Positions 6,431 through 14,196 of a stretch of 52,004 nt of DNA are shown here, one piece after another. Source of the DNA: a virus; IMG/VR virus record IMGVR_UViG_3300036828_001086, positions 1-52,004 of that record, one strand, 5' to 3'. The notes beneath the pieces were generated by a model. That model had not been told where the DNA came from, made no database searches, and was given only the letters and a program-made list of their open reading frames with translations. The position numbers and the translations under genes were made by a program. Position 1 is the stretch's first letter; each line of letters starts with the position of its first letter.

Positions 6431-8214
6431 GCAACGGGAACACCACCATCGTCGAGGGGGACCCGTTCGACGGTCGCACGGTGGTCATCAACGAGAGCGG
6501 CATCGCCGGCGAGGCGATCTACAACGCGCTGCACGGACCGCACCCCGAAATCGCTCAGCTCATGCGCTGGAGCATCACCAACTCGGGCGAGTTCGGGACG
6601 GGCCGGGGCCGGGTCGGGAACCTGTTCCAGCGCGACCGCTACGTCACGCCTCAACGGGTGTTCGAGCAGTTCAAGACGGCCCGGGACATCGTCGACTCCG
6701 ACGACGTCGTCTCGGGGGTGGCGGAGTCGACCGAGAGCCTGGCTTTCAACCGCATCTCGTTCGCCTGCGACGACGAGGACGAAGAGGACATCTGGAGTCA
6801 GATCGCCTTCGACATCGACGTCGAGAGCCGTCTCCGCGAGATGTGGCGCGAGCTGTTCTCGGTCAGCCAGTTCTACGCGGTGACGTGGTGGGGGCAGAAG
6901 GACTACAAGGTGCGGGGCAAGACCGTCAACGGCACCAGACGGAAGAAGGTCTACCCGAACCTGACGGTGCCGCTCGGGGTCAGCATCCTCGACCCGACCA
7001 AGGTGGTCCCGGTCGGCAATTTGATGTTCAACCAGGAACAGCTGGCCTACGTCGCTGACCGCACGGAGACCGACCTGCTCGACGCGGCGGTCTTGAACGA
7101 CCCGCAGGCCGATCCGGTCAGCCGTCAGATCATCGTCGGTAAGTACGACCCGCCGAACTACGAGCGGACGGTGCTGGCCGGCGAGGGCATCGAAGCCGAC
7201 TGGTTGTACATTCTGAATCCCCGCAACGTGTGGCGGCACACGCTGACCCGCAGCCAGTACGAGCGGTTCGCCAAGGTGCGGCTGAAGAGCATCTTCGAGC
7301 TGCTCGACCTCAAGCAGCAGCTACGCCAGATGGACCGCGCCTACCTGATCGGCGGCACCAACTTCATCATCTTGATCAAGAAGGGCACCGAGCATCACCC
7401 GGCCCGACCGGAGGAGATCACCCAGCTGCAAACGCAGGTCACCACAGTGGCCCGCATCCCGATCATCGTCGGCGATCATCGGCTGTCGGTGGAGATCATC
7501 ACCCCGAAGCTGGACGTGACGTTGTCGGCGGAGAAGTACTCAACCATCGACTCGCGCATCACGACCCGGCTGTACCAGATGTTCCTGGTTCACAGCGGCG
7601 CCGGGACGCCCCGCAGCGACGACTCCATCAAGCTGGCCAAGGTCATCGCTCGGGGCCTCGAGTCCCGCCGCTACATGCTGAAACGCACGTTGGAGCGCGA
7701 GATCATGGGTCCCTGCGTCCTGGCCAACCCGTCCCTGACGTCGCAGCCGACTTTGCGCTACCACCCGACCCGCGTCGAGCTGGACTTCGATCCGTCGCTG
7801 GTGCAGTACATCCTCGACCTGCGAGACCGGGGCGACCTGTCGCGCGACTCGGTGTTGAACGAGCTGGACTTCGATGAGGACGAAGAGGCCATCATGCGCC
7901 AGCGGGAGGCGCTGTACTACGACAAATACTTCACGCCGACCAACGTGCCGTTCTCGGCCCCCGGGCCCGGTCACCTGGTCCCGGTGGGGCCGGGAGGCAA
8001 GCCCAGCGAGCTCCCGGCCGAGGGGGCGCCGAGTGTCGGACCGGCGCCCACCAAGCCCAAGCAGCCCTCGAATCCGGTGCCGCCGGCGCCGAACCCGAAG
8101 GCTGTGGGTCGCAGCGCCGGACGCAATCTCGGAGGCAACCGTCGGGGCGGTGGTGCCGCACCCGGAACCGGGCAGGGTGAGCCACCGAGGCGAGGGAGGC
8201 CGAAGAACACATGA
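6427..8214 (+). CDS. Portal protein
   Basis: A 595-residue protein directly downstream of the terminase and upstream of the protease. The length, an acidic helical segment (DDEDEEDIWSQIAFDI), the basic beta-hairpin part and the long helix followed by EIITPKLDVTLSAEKYSTID fit siphovirus portals, which form the dodecameric DNA channel at one capsid vertex. The last 80 residues are Pro/Gly/Arg-rich (KPKQPSNPVPPAPNPK, then GRNLGGNRRGGGAAPGTG) and probably disordered. GTG 6427 overlaps the previous stop (GTGA) and has GGGAAGGGG upstream; an in-frame extension from 6346 lies inside the preceding gene and is not used. Confidence 0.88.
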   Translation: MSNGNTTIVEGDPFDGRTVVINESGIAGEAIYNALHGPHPEIAQLMRWSITNSGEFGTGRGRVGNLFQRDRYVTPQRVFEQFKTARDIVDSDDVVSGVAESTESLAFNRISFACDDEDEEDIWSQIAFDIDVESRLREMWRELFSVSQFYAVTWWGQKDYKVRGKTVNGTRRKKVYPNLTVPLGVSILDPTKVVPVGNLMFNQEQLAYVADRTETDLLDAAVLNDPQADPVSRQIIVGKYDPPNYERTVLAGEGIEADWLYILNPRNVWRHTLTRSQYERFAKVRLKSIFELLDLKQQLRQMDRAYLIGGTNFIILIKKGTEHHPARPEEITQLQTQVTTVARIPIIVGDHRLSVEIITPKLDVTLSAEKYSTIDSRITTRLYQMFLVHSGAGTPRSDDSIKLAKVIARGLESRRYMLKRTLEREIMGPCVLANPSLTSQPTLRYHPTRVELDFDPSLVQYILDLRDRGDLSRDSVLNELDFDEDEEAIMRQREALYYDKYFTPTNVPFSAPGPGHLVPVGPGGKPSELPAEGAPSVGPAPTKPKQPSNPVPPAPNPKAVGRSAGRNLGGNRRGGGAAPGTGQGEPPRRGRPKNT

Positions 8215-9206
8215 GTGTGCTGATCGAGAGCGAGCGGAGCGTCTATCTCGGAGCGCAGGCGTTCCTGATCGAGGAGGGACGCGAGCTGGCCTGGGCGGAA
8301 CGTCACGTGGTCCGCAACCCGGCCCTCAAGTACGTGCTCGGCCGGTTCGTGGAGGCGGACCAGGCCAACCAGAACGGCCACATCTTCGACCGCAAGGAAC
8401 TGGAAGTGGCCCACACCTCGATCCCGAATTCCCCGCTCAATCTGCTGCACCAGCCCCGCTATATCGTCGGGAACTTCGTCGCCGCGGAGATGCTTTACCC
8501 GACCGGCGAGAAGGCGGCTTCGGAGAACCCGTCGAACCCGTATATCGAGGCGTTGGCCTCGTTCTGGCGCTACTACTTTCCCGACGAGTTCACCGCCGTG
8601 GAACGGGCTCACCAGGAAGGCTCCCTGTTCTTCAGCATGGAGTGCGTGCCGAAGACCGTGAATTGCGCGGCGGTGTGCGGGCAGACCTACCAGTACGACG
8701 GTCGTCAGAGTCCCACCTATTGCGACCATCTCAACCAAGCAGGAGCCAAGAAGCGTCTGGGCGAACCGCATTTCACCGGCGGGGCGCTCATCATGCCGCC
8801 GGCCAAGCCGGGATGGAACCACGCGGACGTGACCCAGTTGTCCGGGCTGATGGCCCGTTACGCCAAGGAGGCCGAGGTGGCCCACGACCAGATCTCCCAG
8901 GAATTCGGGCATCTTGACGCCTCTCGGTGGGAGGCGATGGTGGCCCAGCTCATGGGTTTCGCCTACCGGGAGGTGGAGGGGGAGTGGGGCCGGGACTTCT
9001 CCACGGCGGAGCGCAAGCAGCTGGCCGCCAAAGGTCACGCTCTGCCTGACGGTTCCTACCCTATCGTCAGTCCGCAAACTCTCTCCGATGCCATCCAGGC
9101 CATAGGCCGGGCCGGACCAGGCAAACGAGCTCAGGTCATTGCTCACATCAAGAAGCGGGCCGCAGCGTTGGGCCTGTCGTCCAAAGCGGCGCACCTCAAA
9201 GCGTAA
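8211..9206 (+). CDS. Capsid maturation (prohead) protease
   Basis: A 331-residue protein in the canonical protease slot between portal and scaffold. The N-terminal half (GRFVEADQANQNGHIFDRKEL, LNLLHQPRYIVGNFVAAEML, EGSLFFSMECVPKTVNC) fits the actinophage prohead protease pattern, with conserved His and Ser candidates for catalysis. Residues about 261-325 form a separate module (RDFSTAERKQLAAKGHALPD, then IKKRAAALGL) that recurs at the C-terminus of many actinophage and actinobacterial proteins. It would cleave the scaffold and capsid delta region during head maturation. ATG 8211 overlaps the portal stop. Catalytic residues cannot be assigned safely by eye. Confidence 0.8.
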   Translation: MSVLIESERSVYLGAQAFLIEEGRELAWAERHVVRNPALKYVLGRFVEADQANQNGHIFDRKELEVAHTSIPNSPLNLLHQPRYIVGNFVAAEMLYPTGEKAASENPSNPYIEALASFWRYYFPDEFTAVERAHQEGSLFFSMECVPKTVNCAAVCGQTYQYDGRQSPTYCDHLNQAGAKKRLGEPHFTGGALIMPPAKPGWNHADVTQLSGLMARYAKEAEVAHDQISQEFGHLDASRWEAMVAQLMGFAYREVEGEWGRDFSTAERKQLAAKGHALPDGSYPIVSPQTLSDAIQAIGRAGPGKRAQVIAHIKKRAAALGLSSKAAHLKA

Positions 9207-9242
9207 AGAGCCATGTTGCCGAAAGGTTGGGCGAGCTGACCT

Positions 9243-9282
9243 GGTGCGTCAACGCAGGTCCTCATGGTCCGTCAACGCAAGT
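9243..9282 (+). promoter_or_regulatory. Paired 17-bp direct repeats upstream of the scaffold gene
   Basis: Within the 102-base gap 9207-9308, GGTGCGTCAACGCAGGT (9243-9259) and GGTCCGTCAACGCAAGT (9266-9282) match at 15 of 17 positions, 23 bp apart start to start, about two helical turns. The core TGCGTCAACGCA of the first copy is nearly self-complementary. A T-run and a strong GAGGAGG ribosome site follow. The arrangement looks like paired binding sites for a regulator, or a promoter element for the head genes. The role is inferred. Confidence 0.45.
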
Positions 9283-9308
9283 TTTTGATTTCTGAGGAGG
9301 TCCAGACG

Positions 9309-10037
9309 ATGAGTGCGGACAGGATGAGCACGGCGATGAACAGCAGCCTCAAGAGCGTGCACGACCGGCTGATGGCGGAGAAGCCTGAAGACGCCGTGCA
9401 CGACTCCGATGGCTGTCCTCTTTGCGCCATGGATGAGGGAGGCCAGGCGGGTGATGAGATGACCTACTCCGACGAAGAGCTTGCGTCTCGGGTGGAGGCG
9501 GCGGTCGAGGCGGCCAAAAAGCCACTTGAGGACCGTATCGCTGAGCTGGAGACGGAGGTCCAGACCACCGAAGTCGAGCAGGCCAAGGCTGCCTTGCGGG
9601 CGTCGTTCGAGCCGCAGATCGCTGAGCTGCAGACGCGTCTCGACGAGGCAGTACTGGAAGCCGCCAATGCCGCGACCCAGCGTGACGCCATCGTCACCTG
9701 GCTGGAAGCGGAGTCGGTGGCAGCCGAGGAACGCGAGACGATGGTGGCCCGCAGGCAGGACCGTCTGTCCAAGATCCGTGAGGTCGCCAACTTCCCGGAG
9801 GGCTACCTCGAAGCCAACATCGACCGGTTCGCGGCGATGAGCGACGAGGACTTCGCTGCTGCCTGTGACAGCTGGTCTCAGCTGTCGGCCGTGAAGCCCG
9901 ACACCATCCCGGAGAAGACGGCTTTGCACGCCGCTCGGGACGGGGCGACGACGATCCCGTCGAGCTCGAGTTCGGCCGTCAAGGAACTGTTCGCCATGCG
10001 CCGGGAACACGGGCGCCTCGATCTCTCGACCTTGTAA
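9309..10037 (+). CDS. Scaffolding protein (putative)
   Basis: A 242-residue acidic protein lying between protease and capsid genes. Residues about 55-150 are a long coiled coil (repeated EELASRVEAAVEAAKK, RIAELETEVQ, FEPQIAELQTRL), followed by a helical C-terminus that ends in a basic stretch (MRREHGRLDLSTL), the usual form of a scaffold that binds the inside of the capsid shell. A CPLC motif near residue 36 is unusual. The ATG at 9309 is set by GAGGAGG just upstream; an in-frame upstream ATG at 9264 lacks such a site. It should be removed by the protease during head maturation. Confidence 0.75.
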   Translation: MSADRMSTAMNSSLKSVHDRLMAEKPEDAVHDSDGCPLCAMDEGGQAGDEMTYSDEELASRVEAAVEAAKKPLEDRIAELETEVQTTEVEQAKAALRASFEPQIAELQTRLDEAVLEAANAATQRDAIVTWLEAESVAAEERETMVARRQDRLSKIREVANFPEGYLEANIDRFAAMSDEDFAAACDSWSQLSAVKPDTIPEKTALHAARDGATTIPSSSSSAVKELFAMRREHGRLDLSTL

Positions 10038-10049
10038 GGAGGGGGTGCA

Positions 10050-10625
10050 ATGACCACGTATGGGCGGAACTTCGGTTTCCGCGTAGCTCCGCAGAACGAG
10101 AGTCGGCAGGGACGGTTTTCGACGCCTCCGGCCGGCAACCCGATCCCGTTGGGGGCTCCGGTGATTGCCGATCTGGCGGCCGGGCTCGACCCGTTCGGCA
10201 ACCAGATCGTCAAGCTGGCCCCGAGCGGCACGCTCACGACCGCTGGCGCTCTTCTGGGCATCTGCGTGTACGAGTACGCGCCGGCCGCTTTCGCTGGGCT
10301 CGACCCGCTGCTCACCACGTACTCGGACCTTGGGACAGCGCCGCTGGCCAAGGCCATCCAGGTCATCTTCGGAGTGCAGACGAAGCTCTGGTTGGCCAAC
10401 ACCGTGACGGAGAGCTTCCTCGGGGCGCGCACGTATCCGGGCCGGACGATGGTCAGCGGCATCGGTGCGTCGCCCACGGTCATCGTTGGCGACTACCTCA
10501 TCCCCTTCACCGGTGACGACGTCAACGGCTATTGGCAGTCAACCGCCACCGCCGCCGGAGCTTGGGCTGTCATAACCAACGTCGACACGGTTCGGGCTGA
10601 GGTCGAAGCCCGACTGCTCTTCTAA
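10050..10625 (+). CDS. Capsid decoration or head-stabilising protein (putative)
   Basis: A 191-residue protein immediately before the major capsid gene, behind a strong AAGGAGGGGG. It is beta-rich and glycine/threonine-rich (GNPIPLGAPVIADLAAG, LGICVYEYAPAAF), with an ordinary length for head decoration proteins, which often precede the capsid gene in actinophages. No enzymatic motif is present. The call rests mainly on position and composition. Confidence 0.6.
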   Translation: MTTYGRNFGFRVAPQNESRQGRFSTPPAGNPIPLGAPVIADLAAGLDPFGNQIVKLAPSGTLTTAGALLGICVYEYAPAAFAGLDPLLTTYSDLGTAPLAKAIQVIFGVQTKLWLANTVTESFLGARTYPGRTMVSGIGASPTVIVGDYLIPFTGDDVNGYWQSTATAAGAWAVITNVDTVRAEVEARLLF

Positions 10626-10640
10626 GGGGGAGGGCCAGAT

Positions 10641-11651
10641 ATGGGCAACTCGGTCATGGTCGATGCGTTTGGGCGTACTGACGACGATCGTCGTCAGCTA
10701 CGGGAGAAGTTGGATGCCGTCAACCGGGAGGCGGCCGCGAATTGGGATGACCCGGTGTGGCGTCGGGAGATGGCTCAGGACATGACTGAGACCATCTACT
10801 GGGGCTTCCAGCACGAGAACCTCCTCGGTCTGTACACCCAGGTCGACAACGTCGATTTCTCTGGGCGTTCGTTCGTGAAGGAAACCCGGGGTCTGCGGGC
10901 GTTCTGGTTGGCTCGCGGCGCCTACATCGAGCAGAGCACGTTGCATTCGGAGGTCTTCGAGATCGCCCGTGACGTGATCGGCTTCCACGTCTCGGAGATG
11001 GAAGACAAGCTGCGGGTCAGTTTCGGTGAGACGCAGGCCACCCTGGTCGATCTTGGTGTGCAACGCCTGGACGCCATGGTCAATCAACGCGTGTTGACGC
11101 TGTTCCAGGCGGCTATCCCGAACACGTCGCCGTACTACAGCTCGGCCGCGGGTATCAGTCTGACGGCGGTCAACACGGCGCTGCGCCAGGTCCGGGACGT
11201 GAGCTTGGACTTCAACATCACCATCCTCGGGCGCTCGACGGTCACCGACCAGATCATCGACGCCATCATGGGCACCGGCCAGAACACGGCCGGGTTCTTC
11301 CCCGAGACCAACGAGCAACTCCTCCAGCAGGGCGTGCTCGGCGTCTACCGGGGCGCTCGCATCGTGACCCTGAAGAACTACCGGGACGACGTGGATGTGC
11401 CGTTCTTCCCGGCCAACGAGCTGTGGGTGATCGGCCGGGACGCCTCCAAGTTCGCCTTCTTCGGTGGGCTCCTTTCCAAGGAGTACACCGAGGAGGACAA
11501 CTGGTACTGGCACTACCTGGCCCGCCGCGACTTCGGCGGCGTGGTCTACCGGCCGAACCGGCTGCGTCGGATCGTTGACACTTCGATCGCGGCGACCTTC
11601 GGCTCCGGCGGCACGTACACACCGGTGGGGAGCACCGGGGGCGGCGACTAG
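10641..11651 (+). CDS. Major capsid protein, HK97 fold (putative)
   Basis: A 336-residue protein in the capsid position. The N-terminal charged helix (DDDRRQLREKLDAVNREAA), the extended arm around SGRSFVKETRGLRAFW, a spine-helix-like region and a C-terminal half with VPFFPANELWVIGRDAS and FGGVVYRPNRLRRIVDTSIA fit HK97-type capsid proteins. It forms the icosahedral shell. The strong GGGGGAGGG ribosome site before ATG 10641 suits a highly expressed gene, and a perfect GC-rich stem-loop follows the stop. The C-terminal GSTGGGD is a flexible tail. Confidence 0.88.
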   Translation: MGNSVMVDAFGRTDDDRRQLREKLDAVNREAAANWDDPVWRREMAQDMTETIYWGFQHENLLGLYTQVDNVDFSGRSFVKETRGLRAFWLARGAYIEQSTLHSEVFEIARDVIGFHVSEMEDKLRVSFGETQATLVDLGVQRLDAMVNQRVLTLFQAAIPNTSPYYSSAAGISLTAVNTALRQVRDVSLDFNITILGRSTVTDQIIDAIMGTGQNTAGFFPETNEQLLQQGVLGVYRGARIVTLKNYRDDVDVPFFPANELWVIGRDASKFAFFGGLLSKEYTEEDNWYWHYLARRDFGGVVYRPNRLRRIVDTSIAATFGSGGTYTPVGSTGGGD

Positions 11652-11674
11652 CCGTCACGGTCAGGCATGAGGCT

Positions 11675-11703
11675 GCCCGGCGGGTCTCCGATTCCCGCCG
11701 GGC
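11675..11703 (+). terminator. Perfect 10-bp stem-loop after the capsid gene
   Basis: GCCCGGCGGG (11675-11684) and CCCGCCGGGC (11694-11703) form a perfect GC stem with a 9-base loop, followed by ATTTGGG. It starts 23 bases after the capsid stop. Without a long T-run it may act as a partial terminator or as a 3-prime mRNA stabiliser that sets capsid mRNA above downstream genes. Confidence 0.65.
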
Positions 11704-11724
11704 ATTTGGGAGAAGGACAAGGAC

Positions 11725-12258
11725 ATGGCCGAGACCCCTCGTAACGACATGGAGAGCTGGCGGAACGCCACGCTCGGGACTCATTTCATCAGCCGTCTCG
11801 ATCACCGCGGCGAGATGGTCAGGGTCGAGCAGATCGGCCCGGGCCGCACGTTTCATCTGACACCGGAGGAACGCCGGATCAACTCGGAGCGGACCGCCAG
11901 CGAGGATTTGGACGTGTTCCGCAACGGCTTCTTCGAGCCGGTCCGGTTGTTGGACGACTCCGAAGAGGCCCGGGAGTTGGCCAGCAACCCGAACGTCATG
12001 AGCGAGTCGGACATGCGGGCGTTGGTCAAGGTTCACCCGAAGACCTTCGACGCCCGGTTGCAGGCCATCACCAACGGGATGACCTTGGAGCGGTTGGCGG
12101 CCATCGCGTTGGACGAGGACGTCACCGTGAAACGGATGCGGATGATCCAGGGCCGCTTGGCCGAGGTCTCGCCGTCGTTGGCGGTCACGGTACAGTCGAC
12201 CGTGGACTACAGCAGTGACCGCAAGCCGGTCTTCGGGCAGCCGGTCACGCCCCGGTAG
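11725..12258 (+). CDS. Head-associated protein of unknown function
   Basis: A 177-residue hydrophilic protein placed between the capsid gene and the connector genes. It starts after GGGAGAAGGACAAGG. The first half contains a beta-rich segment (GEMVRVEQIGPGRTFHLTPEERR) and the second half is helical (LQAITNGMTLERLAAIALDE, EDVTVKRMRMIQGRL), with a loose resemblance to an HTH-like helical bundle. The stop precedes the next GTG by 14 bases. In related phages this slot holds small head or neck proteins; no family is recognised with confidence. Confidence 0.72.
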   Translation: MAETPRNDMESWRNATLGTHFISRLDHRGEMVRVEQIGPGRTFHLTPEERRINSERTASEDLDVFRNGFFEPVRLLDDSEEARELASNPNVMSESDMRALVKVHPKTFDARLQAITNGMTLERLAAIALDEDVTVKRMRMIQGRLAEVSPSLAVTVQSTVDYSSDRKPVFGQPVTPR

Positions 12259-12272
12259 CGCTGGGAGGTCGC

Positions 12273-12833
12273 GTGGCAGTCGATTTGGCGGACTACACCG
12301 ACGCCCTTCAACGTGAGGTCAACCCGCCGGGAGTGCAGGACTTCCCGGCGGCGTCGGACGGGGACTGGCTCGGACAGCTGGCCGACTCATTCTGGGAGGC
12401 CCGTCTGGACGGCCTGTTGGAGGGGTTCACCTGCGACGAGAACGGTCTGATCACCCCGGTCGTCCCGGCTGGCACGGATCCGAGCACCCAGCCGGATCTG
12501 GGTCGGGACATGGTGCAGCTGGTGATCCTGTATGCCAGCTTCCGGGTGATCCGTAACACGTTGCGGGACATCAGGACCACGTTCATCGCTCAGGCCGGAT
12601 CGGTGCGTTTCGAGACCGGGCAGTCGGCCAGCCTGCTGGTGGAGATCATGAAGGACATCGTCAACCGGCGGGACATCATCTTGACCCGGTTGAGCGATCT
12701 GGGGTCGACGAACGTGACGATCATCGACGCCATCACCGCCCGGGACCAGTCGATCATGCAGCGGACGACCTACTGGGTCGGTTCTGGTGAGCTTCTCCCG
12801 GCCCCCTATGCGCAGTACGGCTTGACTACCTGA
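12273..12833 (+). CDS. Head-tail connector (adaptor) protein (putative)
   Basis: A 186-residue protein in the first connector slot after the capsid. It is largely helical (DMVQLVILYASFRVIRNTL, RDIRTTFIAQAGSVRFETG, LLVEIMKDIVNRRDIILTRL), as are gp6/gp15-type adaptor proteins, which form a ring beneath the portal. Start is GTG 12273 with GGGAGG upstream. The stop TGA at 12831-12833 overlaps the ATG of a duplicated fragment of the following gene. Confidence 0.62.
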   Translation: MAVDLADYTDALQREVNPPGVQDFPAASDGDWLGQLADSFWEARLDGLLEGFTCDENGLITPVVPAGTDPSTQPDLGRDMVQLVILYASFRVIRNTLRDIRTTFIAQAGSVRFETGQSASLLVEIMKDIVNRRDIILTRLSDLGSTNVTIIDAITARDQSIMQRTTYWVGSGELLPAPYAQYGLTT

Positions 12834-12925
12834 TGGCCGAGACCAGCTCGGGCTTCAACGCCACCCGGGGCCTGGACCAAGTTGGTCCGACCGGCCGGGA
12901 ACTGAGGCAACGTCGTGGCCGGTGA
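12833..12925 (+). pseudogene. Duplicated 5-prime fragment of the next neck gene (30-codon mini-frame)
   Basis: ATG 12833 overlaps the connector gene's stop and opens a frame of 30 residues beginning MAETSSGFNATRGLDQ, then ends at TGA 12923-12925. The next gene begins VAGDGTSSGFNATQFRDA, so TSSGFNAT is shared and the DNA behind it is an exact 26-bp repeat. The mini-frame looks like the original 5-prime end of the neck gene, cut off by an 88-bp duplication or insertion, with translation now starting again at GTG 12915. It could still be translated as a leader peptide. Confidence 0.45.
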
Positions 12926-12954
12926 CGGGACCAGCTCGGGCTTCAACGCCACCC
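12841..12954 (+). repeat. Exact 26-bp direct repeat pair, 88 bp apart
   Basis: The 26 bases at 12841-12866 recur without mismatch at 12929-12954. The intervening 62 bases hold the palindrome at 12874-12888 and a new ribosome site and GTG start. The pair defines an 88-bp duplicated or inserted unit between two otherwise tightly packed neck genes. Confidence 0.85.
12874..12888. repeat. 15-bp palindrome, first of two in the window
   Basis: GGACCAAGTTGGTCC is a perfect dyad around a single central base. Flanking CCCGG and CCGGG can extend it into an imperfect longer hairpin. Its reverse complement occurs exactly at 51789-51803, again between genes. It may be a protein-binding operator or a hairpin-forming terminator or attenuator. 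Confidence 0.6.
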
Positions 12955-13358
12955 AGTTCCGTGACGCCATCCACTTCGCGATGGGGATGGGCGCCCCGCC
13001 GGCGGTGTCTGAGCAGGTCACGTTCCTGGTCCCCGGGCATGACACCTACGCGGTGGCCGACCCGGCGCACGACCCGTACGACTGGACGTCGACGCCGACG
13101 TCGACGGTGCCAGCCCAGTCGATCGTGGTGCCGGTGGCGGTCACGTTCGTGGGGGGCAACGTGGAGGGCGACGCGCTTGGTGTGTTCGACGCCAGCCGAG
13201 TCGCGCTGACGTTGCTGGACGTGGATTGGCAGCAGGTGTCGGCGGCCACCGAGGTGCTGGTGGGCGGAAGCCACTACGTGATCGACCCGCCGGGGGCGGT
13301 ACCGATCGGTCTGTTCGACGTGACGGTCTACGAGCTGCGGGCATCGGCGCGCAGTTGA
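12915..13358 (+). CDS. Head closure / stopper protein (putative)
   Basis: A 147-residue, beta-rich protein (SEQVTFLVPGHDTYAVAD, QSIVVPVAVTFVGGNVEG, ALTLLDVDWQQVSAATEVLV, HYVIDPPGAVPIGLFDVTVYE) in the second connector slot. Size, beta content and place match gp16/Hc1-type head closure proteins that seal the DNA channel and receive the tail. Translation from GTG 12915, with TGAGGCAAC upstream, is preferred because the mini-frame before it is closed by a stop. The 5-prime end is part of the 26-bp duplication described at 12841. Confidence 0.6.
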   Translation: MAGDGTSSGFNATQFRDAIHFAMGMGAPPAVSEQVTFLVPGHDTYAVADPAHDPYDWTSTPTSTVPAQSIVVPVAVTFVGGNVEGDALGVFDASRVALTLLDVDWQQVSAATEVLVGGSHYVIDPPGAVPIGLFDVTVYELRASARS

Positions 13359-13361
13359 GCC

Positions 13362-13904
13362 ATGACCGACACTCCTCCCACCATTGTCGGCGGCCTCCGG
13401 TCCCGGCTGATCTTTGACTCCACGTTCAGGTTGATCAGCGACGGTCTGACCGCTTTGGGCTGGTTCGACCCGGCCCGCCGCCACGCCCCGGTCAACCTGG
13501 TCGACGAGCCGCCGGACACCGAGCGGGAGGTGCCGCTGAACACGCTGGCCTTGTCGGACGAGAACGTGAGTGGAACGGCGTGGGAGCTGGGCAGCAACCT
13601 GGCCGAGAAGATCCGGTTCTTCTACGTGGACCTGTACGCGGAGAGCGACAGTCTGGGCAAGCACCTGATCGGGGATGTGGCCGACCTGTTGGAGGGCCGT
13701 TTCGCTTCTATCGGCCGGACGGGGCCGACGGTGGACGTCTACGACTTCCGTCAGGCCACCCCGTCGGTCGTGGCGACGTGCGACGTGGTCAATTTGCGGG
13801 TCGACCGGGCGCACGGCTGGACCAAGGAGTGGCTGCGGAACTGGTTCTCGATCCAGTTCCAGCTCGTCGATTTCTACGGCGAGGACGAGGACGAGGCGGG
13901 CTGA
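13362..13904 (+). CDS. Tail terminator / neck protein (putative)
   Basis: A 180-residue mixed alpha/beta protein three bases after the previous stop. The order (adaptor, stopper, this gene) and the central IRFFYVDLYAESDSLGKHL plus C-terminal WLRNWFSIQFQLVDFY pattern fit tail completion proteins of the gpU/gp17 type, which cap the tail tube and join it to the head. The C-terminal EDEDEAG tail is acidic. The call rests on order, size and secondary structure pattern, not a signature motif. Confidence 0.6.
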   Translation: MTDTPPTIVGGLRSRLIFDSTFRLISDGLTALGWFDPARRHAPVNLVDEPPDTEREVPLNTLALSDENVSGTAWELGSNLAEKIRFFYVDLYAESDSLGKHLIGDVADLLEGRFASIGRTGPTVDVYDFRQATPSVVATCDVVNLRVDRAHGWTKEWLRNWFSIQFQLVDFYGEDEDEAG

Positions 13905-13905
13905 G

Positions 13906-14196
13906 GTGCAGACCGCGGTGGTAGAGCTGCTGGCCAAACGCCGGGACCGGGCCATCGCCATCATCCTGGGCGTGAAGGAACGCGAGTGCGACCGTTCGCT
14001 GTCCCCGGCCGTCCAGGCCAAGCTCCGCAAGGTCATCCTGGATCAGCTCAACGAGTTCTACGACCTGGCTTTGGACCTGCTGCGCAGCCTCGACCGGGAC
14101 GACATGGTCCTCAACGAGTTCTATCTGGAGAAGATCGCCGCCCTGCACACCGACGTCGGTGAGATGCGACGCCTGCTCGAATCGATGGCGAGCTGA
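13906..14196 (+). CDS. Small helical protein of unknown function
   Basis: A 96-residue helical protein with leucine- and charge-rich heptads (KLRKVILDQLNEFYDLALDL, YLEKIAALHTDVGEMRRLLE). GTG 13906 lies one base after the previous stop, and its own stop overlaps the next ATG, so it is embedded in the neck operon. An open frame continues upstream inside the tail terminator gene, but GC-rich overlap there is a shadow. No family is recognised; it may be a neck or tail assembly helper. Confidence 0.68.
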   Translation: MQTAVVELLAKRRDRAIAIILGVKERECDRSLSPAVQAKLRKVILDQLNEFYDLALDLLRSLDRDDMVLNEFYLEKIAALHTDVGEMRRLLESMAS

